The translations under genes were made by a program, and so were the position numbers. The notes under the pieces were generated by a model that did no database searches, was not told the DNA's origin, and saw only the letters and a list, made by a program, of their open reading frames with translations. From NCBI GenBank assembly GCA_963714055.1, contig OY970227.1, positions 868,001-932,000 of the forward strand: a stretch of 64,000 bases of DNA, in the 5' to 3' direction. The stretch is from JACDBE01 sp963714055 (GTDB lineage Bacteria > Actinomycetota > Acidimicrobiia > Spongiisociales > UBA5794). Below are positions 36,022 through 45,483 of this stretch, one piece after another; position 1 is the stretch's first letter, and every line of letters starts with the position of its first letter.

Positions 36022-36845
36022 GAGCCACGCTGCGGGGCACCAGAGGCTCGATCGCCAGCGCAGGTTCGGGGACGGCCCGCTACGGAGGGGACACGTCCAC
36101 GGTCGAGGTGACGTCCGGCGACGGCGGGCTCCTGATCCTCGATGCCGGGAGCGGGATTCGAACCTCGGACGCCGCCTGCGATGGGTTGGGTCAGGTCGAC
36201 GTGCTGATCACGCATCTCCACATGGACCACATCCAGGGGCTCCCGTTCTTCACACCGCTCCACGACCCGGCGGTGAGAGTCGATGTCTGGGGGCCGGTGT
36301 CCGCCAGTCAGTCCCTGCAGGAGCGGCTCAACCGCTACCTGTCGCCACCGCTGTTCCCGGTTCGGGTGCGAGACCTTCCCAACGTCGCCTTCCACGACGT
36401 GACGCCCGGTACGTTCGAGATCGGTGCGATGCAGGTCACCGCCGAGATGGTGAGCCACCCAGGGCCCACGCTCGGCTACCGGCTGGAGGAGGCGGGCAAA
36501 GTGCTGACGTACCTGCCCGACCACGAGCCGGCGCTCGGGGTCGCTCGGTTTCCCGATGCAGCCGAGTGGACCTCGGGCTTCTCACTGGCGCAGGGAGCCG
36601 ACGTGCTGATCCACGACACCCAGTACACCGACGAGGAGTACCCCGATCGGGTCGGCTGGGGCCACAGCTCCTTCAGCCACGTCCTCGGCTTCGCCGGCCT
36701 GACCGGGGTCAAGAACCTGGCCACGTTCCATCACGATCCAGCCCACAGCGACGAGACGCTCGACGAGGCGCACGCCTGGCTGTCGCGCCGAGCAAGCGGC
36801 TTCGACGTGGTCCCGGGAATGCCCGGAACCACCTTCGACCTCTAG
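36018..36845 (+). CDS. Metallo-beta-lactamase-fold hydrolase (apparent CTG start)
   Basis: The 275-residue product is an MBL-fold protein of the phosphodiesterase/RNase Z-like type. Its N-terminus LRATLRGTRGSIASAG matches the usual MRVTFWGTRGSIP opening. It has HLHMDHIQGLPFF (metal ligands), VSHPGPTLGYRL, HDTQYTDEEY, GWGHSSFSH and FHHDPAHSD. No ATG, GTG or TTG is in frame near this opening. The CTG at 36018 lies seven bases after GGAGG and overlaps the upstream TGA (CTGA), so CTG is the best start. The coupled PAS protein may regulate it. Exact substrate (cyclic nucleotide, phosphodiester) is unknown. Confidence 0.83.
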   Translation: MRATLRGTRGSIASAGSGTARYGGDTSTVEVTSGDGGLLILDAGSGIRTSDAACDGLGQVDVLITHLHMDHIQGLPFFTPLHDPAVRVDVWGPVSASQSLQERLNRYLSPPLFPVRVRDLPNVAFHDVTPGTFEIGAMQVTAEMVSHPGPTLGYRLEEAGKVLTYLPDHEPALGVARFPDAAEWTSGFSLAQGADVLIHDTQYTDEEYPDRVGWGHSSFSHVLGFAGLTGVKNLATFHHDPAHSDETLDEAHAWLSRRASGFDVVPGMPGTTFDL

Positions 36846-36849
36846 CGCG

Positions 36850-37061
36850 TCAGCCTGGCGGAGCAAACCCCCGGTTGCGGGCCTCGGCCAGGGTGTCGGG
36901 CCCGAAGGTCTGCACCAGCCGCCGCCGCGTGAGGTCGCCGGCCTCGATCCGCTCGGAGAGGGCGATGAAGTCGGCCTCGACGTCGCTGTCGTAGACGGTC
37001 ATGGTGTCCCGCAGCCCTACGAAGCGGTAGTGCTCGAACCGGCGCAGCCTGCCCACCGTGA

Positions 37062-37065
<4 letters not shown>
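36850..37065 (-). CDS. Small hypothetical protein coupled to the second mutase
   Basis: The 71-residue protein (RRFEHYRFVGLRDTMTVYDSD, then a basic/acidic helix LSERIEAGDLTRRRLVQTFG) is soluble and not recognised. Its GTG start at 37065 overlaps the mutase stop (GTGA), so it is translationally coupled to that gene. This tight link suggests an accessory role for the mutase or simple operon packing. No cobalamin-binding DxHxxG motif is present, so it is not the small subunit. Confidence 0.6.
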
Positions 37066-38713
<1,648 letters not shown>

Positions 38714-38717
<4 letters not shown>

Positions 38718-39187
38718 GACGGCGTCTCCCCGGGGGCATCATCGGGGTGCGCCCACCGATCGATCACCCGGCGGGTCTCCTCCGCTCCCACCGGATCGCC
38801 GACGGCGCCGATGGCGGCGAGATACCCGGCCTTCAGGTCGAGCACCTCGATGATCATGTCGCCATCATACGGATGGCCCTCGGCGACGGCCCGCTGCTGG
38901 GCGTACTCGGCCGCCTCCAGGCCGCCGACGACGACCACGTCATCCGCGGAGCGCAGGTCCGGGTCCTGCACGTACCGCATCTCCCAGGCCAGGATGCGAC
39001 GCACGTCGTCTCGCCCCAGTCGCGAGGCGGTCGCCGGGGACAGGTGGGGCATGACCCAGTCGATGGCGTCGTCGACGCCGTAGACCACCACCGGCTCGGG
39101 ACGGTTGCGCCGCTCCTGCCAGAGGAACGCCAGGGCGATTCCGATCAGGGCGGCCGCCAGCCCCGCGGCCACGATCGTCGAAGTCAC
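38714..39187 (-). CDS. Membrane-anchored hypothetical protein
   Basis: The 157-residue protein has one N-terminal membrane helix (STIVAAGLAAALIGIALAFLW) followed by a soluble acidic domain with PEPVVVYGVDDAIDWVMPHL and RRILAWEMRYVQD. I do not recognise the family. Its stop overlaps the GTG of the mutase gene (GTGA), which puts it at the head of a three-gene coupled run with the mutase and the 71-residue protein. The start GTG at 39187 gives a short N-terminus before the helix. Confidence 0.6.
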
Positions 39188-39288
39188 CGGGCGATGGTAC
39201 CGTCGCGGCGTCCCTCCGCCGGAGCCGTGCCATCCTCGACACGCTGAAGCTGTTCTTCGCCATCCTGGCGGTTCTCGCCAACCTGGCG

Positions 39289-39804
39289 GTGGTGGTGCTG
39301 GTCGTGCTCTGGGCCGGCGGCCGGTTCTCCGACGCCCTGGCCTCGTGGCGTGACCGGCTCCACGAGTCGCTCTACGGCTACGAGTACTGGCTTGGCTTCG
39401 TCGTCGCCCTGGTGTGCACCGTGGGCAGCCTCTACCTGTCGGAGATCGAGCACTTCGAGCCGTGCCGGCTGTGCTGGTTCCAGCGGATCGCCATGTACCC
39501 GCTGACCGTGCTGCTCGGCATGGCGGCGTGGAGGCGCGACCGCTGGATCCGGCCGTACGTGCTCACCCTCGCCTCCATCGGGATCCTCATCAGCGCCTGG
39601 CACTACACCATCCAGCGCTTCCCGTCGCTCGAGGACGGCGGCTCGTGCTCGCTGACCGCTCCCTGCACCGCCGACCCGCTGTGGGTGTGGGGCTGGGCCA
39701 CCATCCCGTATATGGCATTGAGCGGCTTTGCCCTTATCATTGCCTTGATGGTCGTGGCCTGGGTCAACGATCGCTCTCCCGACTCTCCCGAGGTGATCTC
39801 GTGA
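39289..39804 (+). CDS. DsbB-family disulfide bond formation membrane protein
   Basis: The protein oxidises a periplasm-side thiol protein and passes electrons to quinone. It shows the CxxC in HFEPCRLCWFQR right after a membrane helix and a second Cys pair in DGGSCSLTAPCTAD, with four hydrophobic helices in all. The conventional start at 39289 (GTG) cuts into an extra N-terminal helix that continues upstream in frame (KLFFAILAVLANLA). No ATG/GTG/TTG is found there, so the true start may be the CTG at 39244 or be hidden by a base error. Its TGA overlaps the GTG of the thioredoxin-like partner (GTGA). Confidence 0.82.
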   Translation: MVVLVVLWAGGRFSDALASWRDRLHESLYGYEYWLGFVVALVCTVGSLYLSEIEHFEPCRLCWFQRIAMYPLTVLLGMAAWRRDRWIRPYVLTLASIGILISAWHYTIQRFPSLEDGGSCSLTAPCTADPLWVWGWATIPYMALSGFALIIALMVVAWVNDRSPDSPEVIS

Positions 39805-40553
39805 CTACCGCCAAGAAGCGGCCGAATCCGCCCCCGCAGGCCAAGAGCAGGGCACAGACCGCCAACGCCGCCAAGGCCTCGTCGACCTCGACCGCCAACC
39901 AGCCCCGGAGCACCGCCTCCCGCCGCGGTCCGCAGCCGCCGCCCAAGAAGAAGTTCCCTGTCCTCCCGGTCGTGTTCGGGGTGGTGGCGCTGGCGCTGAT
40001 CGCCGCCATCATGTTCAGCTCGAGCCGCTCGATCAACGATGACGAGACCGGCGAGCCGACGATCACCGGCGAGGTGCTCGCACCCTTCGCCACCGGCACA
40101 GAGCCGGCCTCGGACGAAGCCGTCGGCACCACTCCCCCAACGCTGAGCGGCGAGGACTTCGACGGTAACTCGGTGGTGATCGACCCTGCGGACGGGACGC
40201 CGAAGGCGGTCGTGTTCCTCGCCCACTGGTGCCCCCACTGCCAGGCGGAGGTTCCCCGGGTGCAGGCCTGGCTCGACGCCGGCGGTGGCGTCGAGGGCGT
40301 CGAGCTCATGTCGGTGTCGACGTCGATGAACTCCGCACGCACCAACTACCCGCCGTCCGAGTGGCTCGAGGGCGAGGGGTGGACCTCCCCGGTGCTGCGC
40401 GACTCGGCGTCGTCCGATGCCTACATCGCCTACGGTGGCGGCGCCTTCCCCTACTACGTGTTCCTCGACGCAGACGGCAACGTGGTGCGGCGCAGCTCCG
40501 GCGAGCTCGACGTTGCCACGCTGGAGACGTACATGCAGGAGATCGCCCCCTAG
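39801..40553 (+). CDS. Membrane-anchored thioredoxin-fold protein (DsbA/TlpA-like, CPHC)
   Basis: The 250-residue protein has a long basic, low-complexity cytoplasmic head (1-50), one membrane helix (about 54-72, FPVLPVVFGVVALALIAAIMF) and an extracytoplasmic thioredoxin fold with HWCPHCQAE. CPHC is the dithiol of strongly oxidising DsbA-type proteins. The cis-Pro loop is in GGGAFPYYVF. It is coupled to the DsbB-like gene by a GTGA overlap, so the two most likely form an oxidative folding pair at the cell surface. Confidence 0.85.
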   Translation: MTTAKKRPNPPPQAKSRAQTANAAKASSTSTANQPRSTASRRGPQPPPKKKFPVLPVVFGVVALALIAAIMFSSSRSINDDETGEPTITGEVLAPFATGTEPASDEAVGTTPPTLSGEDFDGNSVVIDPADGTPKAVVFLAHWCPHCQAEVPRVQAWLDAGGGVEGVELMSVSTSMNSARTNYPPSEWLEGEGWTSPVLRDSASSDAYIAYGGGAFPYYVFLDADGNVVRRSSGELDVATLETYMQEIAP

Positions 40554-40588
40554 CTCCGACTCCTGCCGGCGGCCAACGAGGCTCCGGT

Positions 40589-41716
40589 CTACAACCCGAT
40601 CCGGTCGGCCAGCTCGGCGCGCCACGCCGGCGAGTCCCCCAGCATCAACTGGGTCGTCTTCGCCCGTTTGAAGTACAGGTGGGCGTCGTGCTCCCACGTG
40701 AACCCGATGCCCCCGTGCACCTGGATGGTCTCGGCAGCCACCGAGTAGTAGGCATCGGCGCAGTAGGCCTTGGCCAGGGGGGCGGCGATGCGCAACTCGG
40801 GGTCGGCCGCCGACGCCGCCCATCCGGCGTAGTAGGCGGCGGACCGGGCCGACTCCACCGCCACCAGCATGTCGGCACAGGCGTGCTTGACCGCCTGGAA
40901 TGAGCCTATGGGACGGCCGAACTGCTTCCGCTCCTTGGCATAGGCCACCGACATCTCCAGGCAGCGGGCGGCCCCGCCCACGGCCTCGAAGGAGAGCCCG
41001 ACCGCGGCCAGGTCGTAGAGGTCGTCGAGCACGCCGGCGCCGCCACCCGGCAACCGGGCCGAGGCGTCGACGACGACACCGTCGAGCCGCACCGCGGCCT
41101 GCTTGCGGGTCAGGTCCAGCGTGACGAGGGGCTCTCTGGTGACCCCTGAGGTGCCGGCGTCGACCAGGTAGAACGCCAGGTCTGCCTCGACACTCGAATC
41201 CTCCCGGGCAGCGACGATCAACACGTCGGCGGTGTGCCCGTCGACGACGTACGACTTGGCGCCGTCGAGGACGAAGCGGTCGCCCTCTGCCCGGGCCGTG
41301 GTGGTGACGGAGTCGGCATCCCATCCCCCTCCGGTGTCGACGACCGCCACCGCCAGCGTCCGCTCCCCCGCCGCCACCGAGGGGAGATGGGCCAGCTTCT
41401 GGTCCTCGGTCCCGGCCAGCAAGAGCAGGTTGGCACCGAGAACCGCGGTGGCGAGGAGCGGGGAGGGCGTCAGCCGGCGGCCGGTCTCCTCCAGGACGAC
41501 GCCCAGCTCCAGCTGGGTGAACCCGGCCCCGCCGTACTCCTCGGGGATAGCCAGGGCGGGAAGGCCCATCGCCGACATCTCGGCCCAGGTCGCCGGGTCG
41601 AACCCGGTGTCGGTCTCCATGAGCTCACGGACGCGGGTCATCGGCACCTTGTCGTCGAGGAACCCGGCCACCGAGGCGCGCAGCATCTCCTGCTCCTCGG
41701 TGAAGGCGAAGTCCAT
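40589..41716 (-). CDS. Acyl-CoA dehydrogenase family protein
   Basis: The 375-residue flavoenzyme has the three-domain layout: MDFAFTEEQEMLRASVAGFL, PEEYGGAGFTQLELGVV, and C-terminal ERKQFGRPIGSFQAVKHACADM with HGGIGFTWEHDAHLYFKRA. In the last motif the loop normally holding IYEGT is replaced by KTTQLMLGD, as in the CaiA/FadE subgroup, so the catalytic base position differs from MCAD. Such proteins act on steroid or unusual acyl-CoAs, often as heterotetramers. No partner subunit is adjacent. The ATG at 41716 is preferred; an ATG 33 bases upstream is in frame. Confidence 0.85.
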   Translation of the reverse strand: MDFAFTEEQEMLRASVAGFLDDKVPMTRVRELMETDTGFDPATWAEMSAMGLPALAIPEEYGGAGFTQLELGVVLEETGRRLTPSPLLATAVLGANLLLLAGTEDQKLAHLPSVAAGERTLAVAVVDTGGGWDADSVTTTARAEGDRFVLDGAKSYVVDGHTADVLIVAAREDSSVEADLAFYLVDAGTSGVTREPLVTLDLTRKQAAVRLDGVVVDASARLPGGGAGVLDDLYDLAAVGLSFEAVGGAARCLEMSVAYAKERKQFGRPIGSFQAVKHACADMLVAVESARSAAYYAGWAASAADPELRIAAPLAKAYCADAYYSVAAETIQVHGGIGFTWEHDAHLYFKRAKTTQLMLGDSPAWRAELADRIGL

Positions 41717-41775
41717 CGGGCCGGGCTCCTCGGACGGCGGGTCGGGCATTGTGGCATGTGGCGTAGCCCAGTTCT

Positions 41776-41861
41776 CATGGCTCTTCGGCTGACGCCTCAT
41801 CGCTGAGCGATGGGGGACCCCCAACCCCCATCGCCGAGTCTCCGCCTGACGGCGTAGCCTC
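41776..41861 (+). repeat. Dispersed intergenic repeat, long copy with competing hairpins
   Basis: The element shares CATGGCTCTTCG(G/C)CTGACG at its left end and CGCCTGACGGCGTAGCCTC at its right end with 16582-16610. The middle holds two overlapping hairpins. CATCGCT-G-AGCGATG lies at 41798-41812. A perfect 10-bp stem GCGATGGGGG/CCCCCATCGC lies at 41807-41816 and 41825-41834 with an 8-base loop. They share bases, so only one can form. It lies between the divergent acyl-CoA dehydrogenase and MBL hydrolase genes. Confidence 0.65.
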
Positions 41862-41868
41862 TCCCCCC

Positions 41869-42477
41869 ATGCCCGCCCCCTGGCATTTCGAGAGCCCCCA
41901 GCTCCTGGTCCGCAAGCTCGCCGTCGGCGGGTTCGAGAACAACGTCTACGTGGTGGCCTGCGCCGTCACCGGTGAAGCGCTTGTGGTCGATCCCGGCTTC
42001 GAGCCGGACCGGGTGGAGGCCGCCGTCGCCGACGTCGATCCCGTGGCGGTGGTCATCACCCACGGCCACGCCGACCATGTCGGCGCCGCCCGGGAGACGG
42101 CAGGACGGATGCAGGTGCCCCTGCTCATGCACCCGGCCGACGTCGGGATCGCCGGGTTCGAGCCCGACAAGCCGCTCACCCAAGGGACGCTGACGGCCGG
42201 CCGGCTGGAGGTCGAGGTGCGCCACACCCCGGGCCACACCCCTGGCTCGACCTGCCTGCTGGTCCCGGGTGTCGTGTTCACCGGGGACACGCTGTTCCCG
42301 GGAGGTCCCGGGGCAACCCGCTTCCCGTACTCGTCCTTCGAAACGATCGTGTCCAGCATCGCCACCTCGCTGTTCACCCTCGACCCGGCGACCCTGGTGA
42401 TGCCCGGCCACGGGCTCGACACGACGATCGGAGCGGAGGCGCCGATGCTCGACGCATGGAAGGAGCGTGGATGGTGA
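41869..42477 (+). CDS. Metallo-beta-lactamase-fold hydrolase (glyoxalase II-like)
   Basis: The 202-residue protein has the MBL core HGHADHVGAARETAG, with HTPGHTPGSTCL, FTGDTLFPGG and MPGHGLDTT supplying metal ligands. It is the short glyoxalase II-like subgroup lacking the C-terminal substrate domain, so the natural substrate is unknown. It starts eight bases after the intergenic repeat, with a CCCCCC stretch but no clear Shine-Dalgarno. The LLM oxidoreductase start lies within its last codons. Confidence 0.82.
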   Translation: MPAPWHFESPQLLVRKLAVGGFENNVYVVACAVTGEALVVDPGFEPDRVEAAVADVDPVAVVITHGHADHVGAARETAGRMQVPLLMHPADVGIAGFEPDKPLTQGTLTAGRLEVEVRHTPGHTPGSTCLLVPGVVFTGDTLFPGGPGATRFPYSSFETIVSSIATSLFTLDPATLVMPGHGLDTTIGAEAPMLDAWKERGW

Positions 42478-43430
42478 GCGAACCCGGCAGGCTGCAGGTG
42501 GGGTTGATGGTGGAGCCGCAGATGGGAGGCACCTACGAGGACCTCGTCGGGCTGGCCCGCTGGGCCGAGGAGCACGGCTTCGACACGCTGGCCCGCTCGG
42601 ACCACTACCTCGACATGGACGTTTCCCGTCCGGTCACCGACGCCTTCACCGCGCTGGGCGGGCTCGCCGTCGATACGGCATCGATCGGCCTCACCGTGCT
42701 GGTGAGCCCGATCACGTTCCGCCACCCGGCGGTGATCGCCAAGTCGGCGGCGACGCTCCACGAGATGAGCCTTGGTCGGTTCGAGCTCGGGTTGGGCACG
42801 GGATGGATGCAGGGTGAGCACGACGCATTCGGGCTGCGCCTCCCGCCGCTCGGCGAGCGGTTCGACATGCTCGAGGAGGCGCTCGCCTACCTGTCGGCGG
42901 CACTGGGCCGCAGTGACGGGCCGGTCGCCGGCGACCACTTCTCCCTGGGCCATCTGACCCCGCTGCCCAGCCCCGGTGACGGCCTCCGGCTGATCATCGG
43001 CGGTTCCGGGCCCCGGCGCACCCCGGGCCTCGCCGGAAAGTATGCCGACGAGCTCAACCTGTTCGGCGCCGACCCCGAGACGGTGCGTACCAGGGTCGCC
43101 GCCACCCGCCGGGCGGCCGAGGCCGCCGGGCGCCACCCGGATTCCGTGACCTTCTCGGCCATGATGAGCCCCCTGGTCGGTCGGGGTCGGGCAGAGTTCG
43201 AGGACCGGCTCGGCTCGCGGCTGGCCCGCAGCGGCCTCGACCGCGAGCGGTTCCTCGCCAGGCTTGACGAGCGGGGGACCCCGTATGGCACGGTCGACGA
43301 GGTAGCCGAGGGTTTCTCCGAGATAGCGCGGCTCGGGCTCGGCCGGGTGTACCTGCAGCAGTTCGATCCGCTCACCGATATCGACCGGGAGAACGCCCTG
43401 CTCGCCTTGGGAGCGGCGCGTTCGATCTGA
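42471..43430 (+). CDS. LLM-class, probably F420-dependent, oxidoreductase
   Basis: The 319-residue bacterial-luciferase-like TIM barrel has the family features VGLMVEPQMGG, LARWAEEHGFDTLARSDHY, LGTGWMQGEHDAFG, LGERFDMLEEAL and LIIGGSGPRRTPGLAGKYADELN. This subgroup in actinobacteria generally uses coenzyme F420, but the flavin/F420 choice is not provable from sequence alone. The ATG at 42471 follows AAGGAG by five bases and overlaps the previous stop by a few bases. Confidence 0.85.
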   Translation: MVSEPGRLQVGLMVEPQMGGTYEDLVGLARWAEEHGFDTLARSDHYLDMDVSRPVTDAFTALGGLAVDTASIGLTVLVSPITFRHPAVIAKSAATLHEMSLGRFELGLGTGWMQGEHDAFGLRLPPLGERFDMLEEALAYLSAALGRSDGPVAGDHFSLGHLTPLPSPGDGLRLIIGGSGPRRTPGLAGKYADELNLFGADPETVRTRVAATRRAAEAAGRHPDSVTFSAMMSPLVGRGRAEFEDRLGSRLARSGLDRERFLARLDERGTPYGTVDEVAEGFSEIARLGLGRVYLQQFDPLTDIDRENALLALGAARSI

Positions 43431-43494
43431 CCCCATCGGATCGGCGGCGCCGCCGCCCGGGGAGGGGCGCCAGGCCCTCGGGTAGGATCCAGGT

Positions 43495-44250
43495 ATGGCC
43501 TCCCCTCTGCTGTCGATCTCCGGCCTCCACGTGTCGGTGGAGGACACCGAGATCATCAAAGGGCTCGACCTGGTGGTCGACCGCGGCGAGATCCACGCGT
43601 TGATGGGCCCCAACGGGTCGGGGAAGAGCACCCTGGCAGCCGTCCTCATGGGCCACCCGGCATACCGGGTCACCGCCGGCACCATCATGCTCGACGGCGA
43701 GGACATCGCCGAGTGGAAGGCGGACGAGCGCGGCAGGGCGGGGATGTTCCTCGGCTTCCAGTACCCCGAGGAGATCCCCGGCGTCTCGGTGGTCAACTTC
43801 CTCCGCACCGCCCTTACCAACCGCACCGGGGTCGACTACACGGTGCTCGAACTGCGGCTCAAGGTGATGGATGCCATGCGCGGCCTCGGCATGGACCCGT
43901 CCTTCGCCGACCGCTACCTCAACGAGGGGTTCTCCGGCGGGGAGCGCAAACGCAACGAGATCCTGCAGCTGACCGTCCTCGAACCCGAGCTCGCCATCCT
44001 CGACGAGACCGACTCGGGGCTCGACATCGACGCCCTCAAGACGGTGGCAGAAGGGGTCGCCCGGATGGCGTCCGACCAACGGGGCTTCCTGGTGATCACC
44101 CACTACCAGCGACTACTCGAGTACCTGGAGCCGACGCATGTCCACGTGTTCGCCGACGGGCGCATCGTGGAGAGCGGCGGCCCGGATCTCGCTCGGCGCG
44201 TGGAGGAAGAGGGCTACGACAAATTCCGTTCGGCGAGTGTGGCCCGATAG
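43495..44250 (+). CDS. sufC: Fe-S cluster assembly ATPase SufC
   Basis: The 251-residue ABC-type ATPase of the SUF system has Walker A GPNGSGKST, the SufC-specific signature SGGERKRNEILQ, Walker B LAILDETDSGLDIDALK and FQYPEEIPGV. It normally works in a SufBCD complex that builds Fe-S clusters. Here only sufS follows; sufB and sufD are not in the window. It ends in TAG, which overlaps the proposed ATA start of sufS. Confidence 0.93.
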   Translation: MASPLLSISGLHVSVEDTEIIKGLDLVVDRGEIHALMGPNGSGKSTLAAVLMGHPAYRVTAGTIMLDGEDIAEWKADERGRAGMFLGFQYPEEIPGVSVVNFLRTALTNRTGVDYTVLELRLKVMDAMRGLGMDPSFADRYLNEGFSGGERKRNEILQLTVLEPELAILDETDSGLDIDALKTVAEGVARMASDQRGFLVITHYQRLLEYLEPTHVHVFADGRIVESGGPDLARRVEEEGYDKFRSASVAR

Positions 44251-45479
44251 CCGACCTCACCCACCTCCGCGCCGACTTCCCCATCCTGGGCCGGCTCGTC
44301 AACGGCAAGCCGCTGGTCTACCTCGACTCGGCGGCGTCCAGCCAGAAGCCGGTGCAGGTCATCGAGGCGATGAGCGACTTCTACCGCGGCTCGTACGCCA
44401 ACGTCCACCGGGGCGCCTACACCCTCTCCGACGAGGCGACCACCGCCTACGAGGGTGCCAGGGCGAAGATGGCCGCCATGGTCGGGGCGACGGCCTCGTC
44501 CGAGGTCGTGTTCACCAGGGGCACCACCGGGGCGCTCAACACGGTGGCCTACGGCTGGGGGCTCGATCATCTCGGGCCGGGAGATCGGATCGTGCTCACC
44601 ATCATCGAGCACCACTCCAACATCGTCCCGTGGCAGCTGGTGGCCCGTCGCACCGGGGCCGAGCTCGCCTACCTGCCCATCGGCCCGGACTACCAGCTCG
44701 ACCTGGCCGCGGCCGAATCCGTCATCGACGAGCGCACCCGGATCGTCGCCGTCAGCGCCATGTCCAACGTCACCGGGACCATTCCCCCCGTCCCTGAGGT
44801 GGCGGCACTGGCCCACGCCGTGGGAGCGGTGGTCGTGGTCGACGGCGCCCAGGCCGTGCCCCATCTCCCGCTCGACGTGGCGACCCTGGGAGCCGACTTC
44901 CTCGCCTGGAGCGGCCACAAGATGCTCGGCCCGACCGGTATCGGGTGCCTATGGGGACGCGCCGAGCTCCTCGAGGAGATGGGCCCGCTCGAAGGCGGCG
45001 GCGAGATGATCTCCGACGTCGGCCTGTACGAGTCGCGCTGGGCCCCGGTGCCCCACAAGTTCGAGGCGGGCACGCCTCCCATCGTCGAGGCGGTCGGCTT
45101 GGGGGCGGCCGTCGACTACCTGGACAAGGTCGGCATGGACGAGGTCCGCCGCCACGAGGTGGCCATCACCTCGTATGCCCTCGACCGGCTGGGTGAGGTC
45201 CCCGACCTGGTCGTCCACGGGCCCACCGACCCGTCCCAGCGGGGTGGTGCGGTCAGCTTCACCCTGGGCGACATCCACGCCCACGACATCGCCACCATCG
45301 TCGACGCGGAGAACGGGGTGGCGATACGCGCCGGCCACCATTGCGCCAAGCCGCTGATGCGTTACCTCGACCTGGCCTCCACCGCCCGCGCCTCGTTCTA
45401 CGTCTACACGACCGAGGACGACATCGACCAGCTCGTGGTCGGGCTCCACACCGCCCGTTCCGTCTTCGGCCTCGGGTAG
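44247..45479 (+). CDS. sufS: Cysteine desulfurase SufS (no standard start codon)
   Basis: The 410-residue PLP enzyme supplies sulfur from cysteine for Fe-S clusters. It has ADLTHLRADFPILGR at the N-terminus, YLDSAASSQKP, EHHSNIVPW, the PLP lysine in WSGHKMLGPTG, and the catalytic cysteine in RAGHHCAKPLM. The N-terminus aligns with SufS proteins at residue 1 or 2, yet no ATG/GTG/TTG is in frame there. The codon overlapping the sufC stop is ATA (ATAG at 44247-44250). Either ATA is used as a rare start, or a base error has changed an ATGA-type junction. The next in-frame ATG is 40 codons in and would remove conserved residues. Confidence 0.88.
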   Translation: MADLTHLRADFPILGRLVNGKPLVYLDSAASSQKPVQVIEAMSDFYRGSYANVHRGAYTLSDEATTAYEGARAKMAAMVGATASSEVVFTRGTTGALNTVAYGWGLDHLGPGDRIVLTIIEHHSNIVPWQLVARRTGAELAYLPIGPDYQLDLAAAESVIDERTRIVAVSAMSNVTGTIPPVPEVAALAHAVGAVVVVDGAQAVPHLPLDVATLGADFLAWSGHKMLGPTGIGCLWGRAELLEEMGPLEGGGEMISDVGLYESRWAPVPHKFEAGTPPIVEAVGLGAAVDYLDKVGMDEVRRHEVAITSYALDRLGEVPDLVVHGPTDPSQRGGAVSFTLGDIHAHDIATIVDAENGVAIRAGHHCAKPLMRYLDLASTARASFYVYTTEDDIDQLVVGLHTARSVFGLG

Positions 45480-45483
45480 ACGC

